DNA of 64,000 bases from Cololabis saira (GCF_033807715.1 NC_084599.1:14048625-14112624), one strand, 5' to 3'. Positions 14,381 to 27,518 are shown, counted from the stretch's first letter. Notes: generated from the letters alone by a model not told the origin. Numbers and translations: made by a program.

Positions 14381-14869
14381 TTCCATTCAGCTTTGTTTCA
14401 ATTGATCTTTTCGTGGTGCGTTCATGTGTCTTGACTCCACTATATGTAGATTTGTATGTAGTATGACAAATGGTGTCTTATTGTCCCCTGTTCTTTTTTA
14501 TCAGAAATTTAACTAAATGCAGTTTTATGGGAAAAAAACCTTTTAGTGCCTGGACACTTTCATAGGATAAAATAAGATAATCTTTATTTTCTCCCTCAGT
14601 GGGGAAACTCACTTTGTTGGCAGCAGTACACTTAACACACACATGCAGGGGAGGGGTAAAAAAAAGTAAAAAGTAAAAAATAAGCAGGTGGAGTGTGTTT
14701 GGGGTAGACAGGTAGATATTGCACATATGGTATCTTGTAATTGTTATTGCACGTGTTATTGTCCGTTAACACCTGAGAGCAGGCCTGGTTGTGCTTTTTT
14801 GGGGGGGTTAAAACTCTGTTTAAACAAACATTTGATTAATTACTATAATCCATTTAAATATTACTGTAG
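14381..14869 (+). repeat. Tandem duplication unit 1 in TNFSF4-like intron 1 (carries insertion)
   Basis: It shares TTCCATTCAGCTTTGTTTCA, ATTGATCTTTTCGTGGTGC, AATGCAGTTTTATGGGAAAA and GGGGGGGTTAAAACTCTGTT with unit 2 (14870-15168). Unit 1 carries an extra segment at 14557-14794 that unit 2 lacks. Unit 2 has about 40 extra bases near 14940-14980. Confidence 0.9.
14557..14794 (-). mobile_element. Inserted LINE-like 3' tail fragment
   Basis: About 238 bp present only in unit 1 of the tandem duplication. It begins near AAATAAGATAATCTTTATTT followed by CTCAGTGGGGAAACTCACTT, which resembles a common fish LINE 3' end read in reverse. Unit 2 shows the uninterrupted sequence CCTGGACTCATTTTTGGGGG at the matching place. 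Element class is inferred. Confidence 0.65.
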
Positions 14870-15168
14870 TTCCATTCAGCTTTGTTTCAATTGATCTTTT
14901 CGTGGTGCATTCATGTGTCTTGACTTTACTATATGTAGAAATAGGTCGTTACTTTGACTAAATTAGTTTTTTTGCTATAGTATGACAAAGGGTGTCTTAT
15001 GTTCTTTTGTTGTTGTTTTTTAAACCAGATTATCAAAATCAAATTAAATGCAGTTTTATGGGAAAAAAAAAAAACATTTTAGTGCCTGGACTCATTTTTG
15101 GGGGGGTTAAAACTCTGTTTAAAATAACATTTGATGAATTACTATAATCAATTTAAATCTTACTGTAG
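14870..15168 (+). repeat. Tandem duplication unit 2 in TNFSF4-like intron 1
   Basis: Direct repeat of unit 1 without the insertion. It ends at TTACTGTAGTT, matching the end of unit 1. Confidence 0.9.
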
Positions 15169-15647
15169 TTTGGTCAAGCAAAAAACCCAAAGTGGCCCCA
15201 CTGAAGAGTGAGAGTTGACCTACATGACCCAGGATGACTGATATCAGAAACACCTGCACACGTTGCCTGCTGTAGGATGATCATGAGTTCACTGACTAAC
15301 ATTTGCTCTAGTTTTAAGTGGCGCTGTTTATTTTCTAAAATGCTGCTCTCACTACTGTCATTAATCACCCTTTATGAGACTTTCACTGCTCTCTATCAGA
15401 AGGTCTGTTTTCACACTGCATCTCTAAACCACTGTATTACACTGACATGCCTGCTACCCTGAGCCTAACATGAAGGCATCACAGAGTGGAACTGTATGAC
15501 CTTTTTAAAAAAAAAATCCCTTAGACTCTGTAACATTTCTGATACCAGCAGTGAGGGCCAGTTAGGAGCAGGAAAACTTGAAGATTTTAACAAAAAAGCT
15601 TGTCATCTCTCTAATGTCACTTGTTTTTGTGTGTGTTTTCTTTACAG

Positions 15648-15690
15648 GTTCCTGAAGATATTGTACACATAGAGTTTGCATCTGTTGCAA
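15648..15690 (+). CDS. tnfsf4: TNFSF4-like exon 2
   Basis: This 43 bp exon encodes VPEDIVHIEFASVA and the first base of a Thr codon. The acceptor is tttacag and the donor is GTGAGA. A short linking exon between the membrane span and the TNF homology domain fits the OX40L gene plan; IVHIEF aligns with IQSIKVQF of human OX40L. Confidence 0.8.
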
Positions 15691-15829
15691 GTGAGAAAAA
15701 TGTGACCTTTACTTTATGATTGAAATTTTCCTACTCTTTGATCAACTTACAATTACAGTTTACAATTTTACAATTAACAAGTTTTTCTCACTCTTGGCTC
15801 TGCCTTATACATTTCTTTTCATCTTCCAG

Positions 15830-16203
15830 CTGTCTTAGGAAATGAAACACTCGTGTTCCCACTCATTACCTCAAGTCATATTATGCATCTGACTGAGGAC
15901 AAGACGACGATCATCATCAACTGCACTGCGCCTTACGTTTGGTATATGGATGTCTGCTACGATAGCACTTTAACAAATGTGGCCAGCGGGATGCTGCAGC
16001 TGTGGGTGGAGGGGAATAAAAGTCCTGTGACGTCCATCGAGTTGAAAACCACTCCCGGTGTCTGCAGGGGGCTCTCCAGTACCGTCTATCTCAGGGCAAC
16101 GGAGCTGGCCAGTGTGTACTTACGCTCTGATGAGGCTAAGTTCATGATCAGCAACGTGACTATGGGTCTGAGCTCCCTGTTAGGGAAAAGGTGTGAATTC
16201 TGA
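15830..16203 (+). CDS. tnfsf4: TNFSF4-like exon 3 (receptor-binding domain)
   Basis: After a catcttccag acceptor the frame reads VLGNETLVFPLITSS and then TTIIINCTAPYVWYMDVCY, which aligns with SVIINCDGFYLISLKGYF of human OX40L. STVYLRATELASVYLRSD aligns with its ASLTYKDKVYLNVTTD. The protein ends GKRCEF, as human ends GEFCVL. This is the compact, divergent TNF homology domain typical of OX40L. Candidate N-glycosylation sites are NET, NCT and NVT. Four Cys are seen in the exon. No frameshift or early stop is present. Remote homology is the main uncertainty in choosing TNFSF4 over another TNF ligand, but the pattern and the 1q25-like neighbourhood agree. Confidence 0.85.
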
Positions 16204-17425
16204 GGGGGACCGATACCGATCCATCCCAAAGGAAGAAAACGGGAGATGGCTGGGAAATAGAAGTGAGATCAGATCTCTGTATGTTCATCTACCACTGCGA
16301 CGACACACTAAGCTCCATTGATGGCACTGATGGCATGACTTTTTTGGTTGAAAGACTCTTTTCTGTTTTATTGAATCGACCAGTGTGGCTCAGTCCGGTG
16401 GTTTAACTGCTTGCAAGAAAACGTAAGCAATGTGTCTGCAGTCCTGGACATGATGCACTGCAATGATGGGGATTCCATCTCATTTTAAAAGAATGAAATG
16501 GCTATGATAAGAAAAAAAAAATCCCCCCAAAACAGCATTCTAACTTATGTCTTTGATAAGTACTTTTTATGCTCAAACACTTAATTTTGTTCTTGAACAG
16601 TTACAATTAAGGCTGAACCAGACTACTGCTGTCCTTATTGATTGATCAGCCACTCATACCTTGTGTTTATCACTGGACCAAGTGTAACCATCTGGACCGT
16701 TTACCCAGACACCAAAGTACCCTAATGTAAGCTGAGGAAGAACCTCTAAGAAGCTGGAACCACACACTGTTAGGTGTTACTGTTTGAATGATAACTTAAA
16801 TATTTATCCATAAGTGACCACTTAGGGTTTACTGACCTAAAGTAAAAAGCTGTAACTAAGCGAAGTGAATTTTCAGATGAATGCTTTCTAAAATGACCAG
16901 ATTATATATATCTTTTGTACTTTATTTCACTTTAACTGTTGTGTCGTACCAGATGAATGTATTTGTTATTGGTGCATTTCGGCTCTCATGAAGCTCTGAT
17001 CTGAATGTCTGAGTGTAATATTTTGCACACACACATTTAGTTATTTTGTTCGACCAGATTATCAGATTTATTGGATCGCTAATCACCTGTAGATGATCAG
17101 ATCAGAAAAAGATGATGTGCGGGATGTTTGTGGAGTTAAACACATGAAGCTGGGGCTTTCCCACGTTTGATTGTATCTCTCCTTAAGTCGGCAGATGCCT
17201 CTGCTGCACTATTTTATACATTTGTGTGATTTTTTTTTTTTCTTAAATTATGTTTTGAAGCATGTGCTGACCGACTGTTACCTGATTGTACTGTAAAGGA
17301 TATTATACTATAAGTTTACTCTTCAGTCCTTTGTTTTAGATAATGAAATGTATGTTGTTGCTGTTGGTTACACTGATTGATTTGATGATTTTGTATTTCA
17401 TAATAAAATATATAAATATTTTTTG
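16204..17425 (+). other. Probable 3' UTR of the TNFSF4-like gene
   Basis: The stop TGA is followed by about 1.2 kb of unique-looking sequence with several ATTTA motifs, common in labile cytokine mRNAs. It ends at an AATAAA polyadenylation hexamer at 17402-17407. Transcript extent is inferred, not shown. Confidence 0.6.
17402..17407 (+). terminator. Polyadenylation signal AATAAA
   Basis: A canonical hexamer followed by a TTTTTTGT-rich downstream element, at the end of the probable TNFSF4-like 3' UTR. Confidence 0.55.
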
Positions 17426-19626
17426 TAACATTCAGGGAATTTATGTAAAGTGAAAACATTTATTGGTGCTGCAAGACAGGTTGTCAAAATGATCTGAAAG
17501 CAGATGCCTTGCTTTGTTGTTGCTGTGTCCCTAGACCAGGGATTGAGTGATTGTGTTAGTGTTATTGTAACCTGTCAAAGATCAACTGTTGGCTGAAACT
17601 TTCATAAAAGCAGGTTTCCATTTCGCAACAAGCGTGTCTTTGTTTTCATTGCTGCAATACTCCGGCTGTGTGATCGAGCGTGCAGTTTCGTCATCGTTGG
17701 CACGTCCAACTCTGTTTAACCAAAAGTGAAAGTGAACTGAGGAAGGAGTGCTGTTACATCACACTCCTGACACGTTTGTTTGTACTCCTCAGGCTGCAGT
17801 TTCACACTCATCTTAACCCTTAAACCTCCGTCTATTTCCATGTTTATTCAAGGTCGACATGCCTCTCTGAAGATACCAAAGTGACATTTGCAAAGACTCT
17901 TAAATCATTTTTACTTTAACACTTCTGAGTCACTCTTTTTAAAGTGCTGGGCCAGTTTCCAAAAATAAAAACTTAAAAAACAGGAACTGTCTGGTCCAAG
18001 TGAAAAACACTTTAACCTCAAAAGGATTACGTGTGCAAGAACAGCAGTTAAAACCGTTTAAGGGCTGGGGAATCCTTTTTATTTGTTCTTTGCTTTCGCT
18101 GGATTGCTTCCTCTCCTTAAATAGAACCAGGGGATTTCCATGATTTGTTGCCAAGGGTTATCACGAGCCAAGTCTCCTCCCCCTCGGTGAGTTTATTTTT
18201 GCTGAGCACATTAGGAAAAAAAAGTAGCTTCTGTTTACACCTTAAACCAGATCCTATTTTACTTTTGATCGTATTATGGTGTCTTTTTAGATGTAGCTTT
18301 CTTATTTAAAGAGACTGTTCTGTTGGGGGGGGAAGGGTACAAAAAATAAATAAATACAAATTCTAGCACTGGCATGGCAGCACTTGTGTTCAACTGGACT
18401 CACAGCAGTCTGACTAGCACGGATCCAGCTGGACCTCCTATGTGATTTCTTGCTTGTGTTCTCTCAGATGTAAGTCGCTTTGGATAAAAGCATCTGTAGT
18501 AGTGGAAGTAATAAGAAAAAGCAAAATAGATCGTTATATTTCAATCCAACTTTATTTTTTGATTATTTTTATTAACTATTATGCAACACTCATAAGTAAA
18601 GAAAATTGTAAACTGCTTGTTTTTTTATGCAGAAGTTTGCAGATACACATCTTCTTATTTACAACATATAGTATCCCCTGGGTATCCCCTTAGTGCTGTC
18701 ATAGGATTTAGGAGGGTAAGTGGTAACATGCACTTGTTTTCATCTGCCCTTGATAAATTGATCATCAGGTGTGCAGACGTCTATACTAGAAATGAGACAT
18801 TTTGTCAGTTTGGTCTGGACCATTCAAGTGTGTGTTGCCAACATGGAAAGACATTCAGTCATCTGCAAGAAGCACATGCTTCACATTAATCTGGTAAGGG
18901 TTATGAAGCATTGTGAGAATAGTTTTTGGTTCAAAGTTCTACAGTGATAAAGATAACCAGCAAGTGAAACACATTAAAGGCTGTCAGGAGTCCCAGCAAA
19001 TTCATGTCAAGGTCAGACCATAAAATCTTCAGGAAAAAAAAAAAGGCTTGAGATCTACACTTCAGATCTCATCGCTCTGAATGTGTGTTCATGACAACTA
19101 AAAAAACCTGTTGTACTGAAACTTCTGTGCTTGTCAGAAATAGCTACTGAAACCAGACTTTCTGCGTCACACCGTGTCCAGGATGACAGACCATAACAAT
19201 GCCTCTTTTGCCACTTTTGTAAGTTTTTACTGCTATTTCCATTACTTTGTAGGGCACTACAATACATCATTACTCAAAAGGTCTTGAGCCTTGGTATTGG
19301 TAAGTGCACAACAAGCACAACGTTTGACAGGTGTAAGTGACCTGCAACAGTCATGAAAAAGACATGCATTCAGTTCATCTACAAATAAAACGAAATGAAA
19401 AGATTAAGCCACACATACACATGGCACAATAGAAAGTTTTGAAAATCTTAGTGAATCATAGCGCTTTTCCTAGAGCTCAGGATAAATTTGTTCACATTTT
19501 TTCCCTTCCTTTTGTTCTGTCCTTTTGTTATCTTTCATTTTCATGCCTTGACTTGCTCTGGGGAAAAGAGATGCAAAATTAACCAGATGCTACTGTAAAT
19601 AAAAGTTATTTTATTGATGACCAGAT

Positions 19627-19636
<10 letters not shown>
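17426..19636. other. Intergenic, no gene recognised
   Basis: AT-rich sequence. Near 18465-18500 the run TAAGTCGCTTTGGATAAAAG matches the conserved tail seen in many fish SINEs, so a short SINE remnant is likely. ORFs at 18617-18889 and 19055-19270 show no family signature. Confidence 0.55.
18465..18500 (+). repeat. SINE tail remnant
   Basis: TAAGTCGCTTTGGATAAAAG followed by CATCTG is a widespread fish SINE 3' tail. No tRNA-like head is visible upstream. Confidence 0.5.

Positions 19637-19706
<70 letters not shown>
19637..19706. repeat. (TA)n microsatellite
   Basis: About 35 TA units, abutting the 5' edge of the L1/Tx1 fragment. Confidence 0.97.
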
Positions 19707-19707
<1 letters not shown>

Positions 19708-20905
19708 CTCATATTCCAGGCTAGATTACTTCTTAGTTAGCAGCTTTCTGATAAGAGAGATCTCAGAATGCAAAATCCATCCAATTACTGTTAGCGATCA
19801 TGCACCAGTTTCTTTCACCCTGGTGAAGAAGGGAAGTGTACCACCTCAAAAAAAAGAATGGGACATATTTGCAAAACAACGATAAACCAGAAACATCAGC
19901 AAGTGTTCTGTGGGAAGCAGGAAAAGCAGTAATGCGAGGCAAAATAATTTCCTTTTCTTCAAATAAGAAAAATAAACAACATTTAACAACAAGGGAATTA
20001 GAATGTGAAATTAAAGCGTTAGGAGGCCTTCCGGACCTCTGCAGACGAACATATCCTTAATAGAATAAGGAAAACTAAGATAGAATTAAATAAAATAATT
20101 GACACAAAAACACAGTTTCTAGTACAAAGGCTTCGCCTGCAGAACTTTACACACTCCAAAAGATCAGGGAGATATTTAGCCAATCAATTAAAAGTAAACA
20201 AGGAAAAAAACAACTATAACATCCATTAAGGACCAATCAGGGATGATCATGCATGATCCCTGTTCAATAAATTCAGTTTTTAGAGATTTTTACTGTAAAT
20301 TATATTCATCACAAATCGAACCACCAGATCAATCCATTGAGCAGTTTCTTGGGGGGGGGGAAAAAAAAAATCAACCTACCAAAGTTACATCAGGAGCAGG
20401 TTATGAATTTAGATTTGCCGCTCTCAATAGGAGAACTCCATGAAACTCTTCAGCATATGCCTAATAATAAAGCTCCGGGCCCGGATGGCTTTCCAGCCGA
20501 ATTCTATAAGGAATTCTGGAGCATATTAGCACCAACATTTTATAAAATGATCTTAAATGTTAAGGAGAATACAAGTTTACCCTCAAATATAAACTCTGCT
20601 AATATTAGCCTTCTATTGAAACCAGATAAGGATCCTTTGCTCCCATCGAGCTACGGCCTAATATCATTGATAAATGTAGATCTCAAAATAATCAGCAAAG
20701 CTCTTTCCAAACGTCTGAAAAGAGTCACCCCTTCTATTATACACCCGGATCAAACAGGTTTCATTAAAGGTAGACATTCTTCTACTAACACTCGTAGATT
20801 ACTCAATATTATAAATCTATCGAATATCAATAAACAGGAAACTACAATTATATCTCTAGACACAGAAAAAGCATTCGATCGGGTAAATTGAAAATTTCTA
20901 TTGGC
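19707..20905 (+). pseudogene. L1/Tx1-type LINE fragment (endonuclease end plus RT start)
   Basis: The left part reads SYSRLDYFLVSS and then ITVSDHAPVSFTLV, the end of an APE-type endonuclease (SDHAPV motif). After a frameshifted spacer, 20337-20891 encodes HMPNNKAPGPDGFPAEFYKE, then HPDQTGFIKGRHS and SLDTEKAFDRVN, which are the early RT motifs of the L1/Tx1 group. The FADD catalytic box is absent: the element stops after AFDRVN at a TGA, and about 20 further bases remain alignable. It is 5'-truncated at the (TA)n array and has several frameshifts, so it is inactive. Confidence 0.85.
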
Positions 20906-22079
20906 AACTTTACACAAATTTATCGACTAGATAAAGATATTATATAGCTCTCCAAAGGCAAATTATTTTTTAGTATGTGCATAGTTACTCTTCCTCAGAG
21001 CTCCTAGACAATACTTTTGGTTAGTGTTTTTGCCTTACAGTGTGTGACAATCGCCCACTCTCAAAGGATGTGTCTGAGGGCTTACATTTGTTGCAATTCT
21101 CCCCTCCACGTGTGCACACTCACACGCCTCTTCAAGCACATTAACAAACACCAACCCACTTTCTGCTGGGCTCAGGAGTATCAGACTGCCGACTCTGCAG
21201 CAGAGTTGACTTTTATGTGGATTCAAAGAAGGAAGATCTGAGTTTCATAATGATGGAAAATCAGTCAGTGTCAGTCAGGTTATGAATACAGTGGAAGTAA
21301 AAGAAAGAAAACAACACTTTTGACAGAATTTAAAAACAGGCTCTTAATTACCTAACCACAAATATACTGTTAGAAGACCTATATTCTCCCATAAAAGCAT
21401 CTTAAAACAACATAAACAATGAACCTATAACTGTTCTCTTCCTTTTTTGCTAGTTGATGTGAAATTCTGAGATAATGTACATCTCAAGTCTGCACTAGTC
21501 CCCACTGGATGCATCCTTGATTAAACCTGCTCCAAGGATTTCAGTCATACTTGTCGAGGTGCAGACTTTTAATTGGAAAAGCACTGATGAAGAAGAGCAC
21601 AAGTACAGACAAGTACATATATGAAGAAATGGAAATTTTTTGTCTCACTTGACAGTAGCAGACAATGTGGGATTACAGCCGCACAGATTTACCAAAGAAA
21701 TTGTCTTTGAGAGCATTTTCCTGGAGGCCAGAGGATTGAAAATACAGTTTCGCTTTGAGAACTGCTCCACAAGTTGGAACATGGCATCTCCCCTAAAAAA
21801 GTGGTGAGTTAGGCATACCAGGTGTATCCAGTAATTCCAGTCCTCATGGGCCGGTGTCCGGTGTCGACATCAGCATGTCATCAAGGTCTGCACAAATCTG
21901 ATAATGACAGTAATTTGTATCACGGTGTGCTGAAGCAGAGAAACACATTTATATATATAAATTGTTAAATATACAATTTGTTTTGTTGTTCTATTAACAT
22001 TGACATCACACTGTCAATATTGTTGCATGTTTTATTTAGAGAGACAGTGGTAAAGTCTTAATAATTGCTGCTACTCAAG
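20906..22079. other. Intergenic, no gene recognised
   Basis: AT-rich sequence with no recognised element. The ORF at 21017-21241 has no family signature. Confidence 0.5.
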
Positions 22080-22422
22080 CCCCCAAAAACAACCATAGAC
22101 CCACATATAAAAGCTTAACACAAGGAACTCAAGGAAACAGGACGGCATACATCAGGAGGAACACAGCAGCACGGGCCAGGGGGGTATTCCAAGAAGGAGG
22201 TTTAACAAACACTGAGTTAAAGTCTCATCTTGAGGTTACTTGAACCCATGACGACTAAACCCACTCAGTTGGTTCCAACACACCGGCTATGAATTAACTC
22301 AACTAACCCCCGATTGGTTAACTCAGAGTTGTGCGCGTTCCCGGTGACTCTATAAAGACATCATCTATCGAGGGTCGAAAACCGAAAAGATTGCACGACG
22401 AAGAGCAACATATTTCACTGAG

Positions 22423-23762
22423 ATGGAGCAAGTCCTACTCGAGGCGTACGAGGAGGAGAGGCCAGTGATCATAAAAAGAAGTAACATCAATTCATCTGCC
22501 AAAGCACGTGATATGGCTTGGCAGAGAATAACTGACTGAGCGCTTCAATGGGTAAGTGTAGTCCATTATGTGAATTTTATATTAAATTAAATCCTGTTTT
22601 CTTAATATGATCCTTTCTAATACAGACTACTTGTCACTGAATTATTTATTTATTAGATGTAATCCCGGTGGGCAGAAAATAACCTGGAAACAGGTCAAAA
22701 TGAAATATAAAAACATTGTCCAAATTGGTACGGTAAGTATTTATTTCGGATATCATGTCTCCCATATGGGCCTTTTATTGTCATGCTCCAACAAGATGCA
22801 TCTATTTTAAAGCTAATAAGACTGCAGAGGCGAGAAGGACGGGCGCAGGGATAACTGAGCCCCTCACCCAGGCTGTCGAGGAGCTGCAGTATCAGTGAAT
22901 CGGGACCGGCCGATGATGGAGGGGATTCCTGGGGGGACGTCATCAGAGCCGGCCACCTCCCAGGAGGAGCACAACCCTCTTGTCCAATGTATTTTTCCTA
23001 ATTACACCTAATAGTCAGCCCTTCATGTACCGGTATCCAGTATGACATATTGCTGTTTCCTAGGCTTATTTCATATAAAATATTCAATTGGAATATTCAA
23101 TTATCTTAATTACCATATTGTATAAAAAAAAAAAAAACTGTTTAGTCTTGCTTTTACACGAAAATGACCAATTTGTCAACCTCTTAGTTCAAGGTGGAGT
23201 ACTGCTGCTGGTGGAGCAGCCACCACCCAGAGATGCCGATACTGCTGCTGTAAGTTGTTATTTCATAGTCAGTGTTTTAGCCTATTTTGTTTTCTATAGG
23301 AGGATGATGATCAAACACGTAGAGGAGCCACCAACACAGAGGTAAAGCCTTTGCCTTTTTATTCAACCTACAGTTCAGTCTTCACTTAAGTTAAATGAAT
23401 ATGTACTTCAGACTGATAACGAGGCAGATGCTGAGGAGCCTTCTACAAGCTCCAATCAATACAGCAACGTAAGAAATAATCAGAGTTTATGCGTAAATGG
23501 GCCAAACTACATCCAATGCTGAACATGGCTGCTTTGTTATTTTAGATGTCGGCAAAGGAACTCTACAGGTCAATCTGCAGCGCCAGATAGCCAAGGCTGA
23601 TCTGGAGATGGAATATTCAAAACTTAAAATTGAGGTAAAGAAATGATGTGCAGAACAACCCGTCAGTGATTCCATTATTGTATTTTTAATACAATGTTTC
23701 TCTTTTCAGGAAATGAAGCAAAAAATGGGCAAATTAATTGAAAAAATAAAAATACAAAAGTG
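22423..23762 (+). pseudogene. Harbinger Myb/SANT-like DNA-binding gene, broken
   Basis: Starting at ATG 22423 the frame reads MEQVLLEAYEEERPVIIKRS and AKARDMAWQRITD, then hits TGA. A second block at 22660-22735 reads CNPGGQKITWKQVKMKYKN. A third at 22805-22980 reads ITEPLTQAVEELQYQ, a stop, then MMEGIPGGTSSEPATS. The C-terminal coiled region near 23590-23762 ends LEMEYSKLKIE and MKQKMGKLIEKIKIQK. This is the accessory DNA-binding protein of Harbinger elements, which recruits the transposase to the ends. Introns separate blocks. In-frame stops show it is a relic. Confidence 0.8.
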
Positions 23763-23783
23763 AAAACTGTCAACTGTGTTTCT

Positions 23784-25051
23784 TTAATTGAAATGATTGA
23801 GACATATTTGGTCACGAACTCTGACCATCTGCCATGTCAACCTGCTGCTGAAATGGAGGAGCCGTACCGGCTCCTCAATCACTGGAGTCAATTCATTGCG
23901 CAATGTGGCAATGTTGTGCAATATGGCACACGCAACAATTCTATCCCAGCCCTGTCTGGGCAGACCCTCAGCCTGCACAAGCGCTGAAACCTTTCCTTGA
24001 GAATCCCAAAAGTCATCTCAATTTCTCCCCGGGTTCTGCTGTGAGCCACGATGAAGCGCGTTTGTTCTCCAGCATCCGGATCGGGGTACGGGGTAATGAG
24101 CGTGGGGGCACGGATATCCTCTATCCCCCAGGAGATAGCCATCAAATTCTCCTGCAATTGCACATATAACAAAGTTAGACACATTAATATTTGCAAAATT
24201 GATCAATATAATATTAGTAATATAACGCACTCTGTAGACATTTGATGCTCAAATCTGATTCCCTACATCCTGGCATCATGCACAGAGCCTGGCCATCTCG
24301 CCTCCACGTTTGATATTAGATTTGCAGCATCGCATCATCTGGCAATTGAAAAAAATACGTTTTCAAACATCATTAAGAGAGCGCTCAAAAATAAAAGCAG
24401 CCTACGGTTCCATTATACTTACTTGGACATTGATGCTGTTGAAACCTTTCCTGTTAAAGTCAGCCTCATTTTGGGATGCTGCTGTAATTGGCACATGCGT
24501 CCCATCGATGCCTCCAATAACGTTTGGAAAGCCTGCAATATAACCAATGCTCATTAAATGTAATCTCACCAGCAAAGATTTCTGTGCATATTTGAGAAAT
24601 CTAAGCGATGCTGACCTGCCAGTTGGTGGAACTCCGTCTTAATGACCCTTGTAGGTTTGTGGCCAGGAAAACGAATAAAATTGTGCATGAAGCGCTTTAG
24701 CGCAAGGCACACTTTATGCACCGACCGACAGGCAGTTGCGTTTCCAATGTGTTCAGCGTCTCCAACCCTGTACAGGAAACTCCCAGATGCAAAAAAAACG
24801 AAGAGCAATGCACATTGTTTGCAGCGAAGAGAGGGCAGACCCACGATGCGTAACATTTGCAATGTATGGATGGAGAAGGTTACTTAAATAAATCAGGGAT
24901 TCTGCTGAAAAACGGTAGCGCTCTCACAAATACTCATCGGGGAAAGATAAAATGTCATACCGTGGTCTTTTATCACCCTCTCACGGTGAATTGCACGAAC
25001 AATTTGGGCTTCTATATCGATAATGCGGCCTTCGTCAAAAGGAAACGCCAT
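23784..25051 (-). pseudogene. HARBI1-like (DDE_Tnp_4) transposase, broken
   Basis: Read on - from ATG 25051 it begins MAFPFDEGRIIDIEAQIVRA. It continues through FFASGSFLYRVGDAEHIGNA, a short intron (about 24537-24615), then [18 protein letters not shown] (first catalytic Asp). LLGDRGYP near 24110-24150 gives the second Asp and RGEIEMTFGILKERF near 24000-24040 the Glu. All three DDE residues are therefore visible. A frameshift near 23960 moves the C-terminal CAILHNIATLRNE into another frame. Other frame changes are likely between 24200 and 24480. This is the transposase of the enclosing element, not the domesticated host HARBI1. Confidence 0.8.
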
Positions 25052-25177
25052 TGCGTAACAAGTTACGCAGCAGCTCTCCTGAACTTGCGCTTAAATACCC
25101 GAACATAACTGGGTTATCTGAACAAAACCCAAAACATACCCAGTTTCGCCAGTAAACCTCCTTCTTGGAATACCTCC

Positions 25178-25349
25178 CAGGACCAGCAGGGAGGAAACCA
25201 GGAACAATAAATACACAATGAGCTGATGAGACACAGGTGCGAACATTCAGAGTAGATTGAAACTCAGGATAGTCAAAGCAGAATTAAACACAAGGATACA
25301 TGCCTTCAAAATAAAACAATAAAACAAAATAAAAACACAAGACCCTGAC
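25178..25349. mobile_element. Right flank of Harbinger: part of a TGTC...GACA-family repeat
   Basis: GAGACACAGGTGCGAACATT and the final AAGACCCTGAC match GAGACACAGGTGCGGACAAT and AAAACCCTGACA of the element at 57230-57470. The Harbinger element therefore landed inside an older copy of that family. The left part of that copy (about 22090-22179) is less clear. Confidence 0.6.
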
Positions 25350-26089
25350 TTTTTATCACCAGACTGCTGTGGCTGCTGTTAAACTGCAAAAGTTGCTGCA
25401 GTTAGATGACTTTTCCAGCACTATGCAATTCAAAATCACATAAACATATTTGAGTTTAATTTTGGTTTATTTCATTATATTCACTTTTTTTATAAAATAA
25501 ACACCATATTTTCATTAACTTCTCTGGAACTGATTTGCATTATGTTGGACTGGGGAGTTTGTGTAAAAGCTGAAGTTAAGACCTGTTTAATGAGTCTTTA
25601 AACAGTTTGCTGTCTGATCTATTTATTTGCCTGAATAGTTGCTGTATCTTTGTAGTACATGACAGTAGCCATGTAGCCAACAAGGCATTTAATTGATCAA
25701 ATTTATGTCCTTAATTTGATTATCAGCTCTACAAAAGACTTACACCTGACTATAACCTGTGGGCTCTCTGTGAACAATTAAGCAGGATTCATTTCGGGTG
25801 TGAAAGATGATATTCACTAATGTAACAAAACGGGAAGGACAACTTTAAACTATTGTGCTCAACACTCGCACATTTGGTGGACAGACTGGCTCAGCAAAAA
25901 GCTGGATAACAAACTGAGCATGATGAGTAATCGCCCTTAAACCCATGAACTACAAGAAATACAAGAGTCTTGCAAATCGGGAAAAGTGCTGATCACCAGC
26001 TATTATTGTCACAAGAGTATTTATAGTGTTCAATGCATGGTCATTGCAACATCTAAATGAATCAAATGTTGTTATTGTTCAGGATGGTT
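25350..26089. other. Intergenic, no gene recognised
   Basis: AT-rich, no recognised coding or repeat family. Confidence 0.5.
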
Positions 26090-26750
26090 TCTGGCTCACC
26101 ATTTTGAGCCAAATTTCATCAGATAAAAATGTAGTAGCCTATTACCACCCAAAAAATATTGCTTAAAACCTTTTGGTGTTTCAACATCTACATTGAAAGG
26201 TATTGCGAAAATCTCCAGGCTATCCTGGAAAATCTCCACGCAGTCCTGGAAAATGTCAGTCTGTAAACACCTGAGCTATAAAAAAACAGTTGGGCTGTTG
26301 GGCACGCACGGTAACCTTCGAGCCCTCAGGCAGACTTGCAATAAAAACCATGATGCTATCTTAATCGGAATAGCCACACAGGCTTGGAGATACTGTGCCT
26401 ACTTTCTGTACCCAGAGCTAGAACCCAACACAGACAGCTTTGAGCTTTTATGCTCCTCACCTGTGGAACAAACTCCCAGAATGCATCAAGGCTGCTGAAA
26501 CTCTCAGTTGCTTTTAGTCAAGATTGAAAAACCTTTTTCATTTACTGCCGCACTTCAGTAACGTACCATAATGCACTACCACCTTTATTTCTTGCATATC
26601 ATTTGTTTTATTCATTTTAAACATACAGTAAATCTTTCTGTCTTTAATTACTGCTTTTTAACACTTCACTTTTCACTTTTAACACTACATTTTTTAAATG
26701 TTTTATGTAAAGCACTTTGTGCTTTACAGATAAACAAAATAAACGTTAGA
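26090..26750 (+). mobile_element. L2/CR1-type LINE 3' fragment
   Basis: Short readable pieces such as AYYHPKNIA, then a jump to the C-terminal region with FELLCSSPVEQTPRMHQG (compare the common CSPLWNKLPECI motif). A 3' tail follows with ATGTAAAGCACTTTGTGCTT and AAACAAAATAAACG. It is heavily deleted and inactive. Confidence 0.65.

Positions 26751-27518
<768 letters not shown>

Larger units (their letters stand above)
22180..25177. mobile_element. PIF/Harbinger DNA transposon, decayed
   Basis: The element is bounded by inverted repeats: left GGGGGTATTCCAAGAAGGAG (from 22180) and right, read in reverse, GGAGGTATTCCAAGAAGGAG (to 25177). Both continue GTTTA, giving about one mismatch in 25. A CAG direct repeat flanks it (22177-22179 and 25178-25180). 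Inside are the two genes typical of the superfamily in convergent orientation: a Myb/SANT-like gene on + and a HARBI1-like transposase on -. Both carry disabling changes, so it is not autonomous now. Length is 2,998 bp. Confidence 0.9.
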
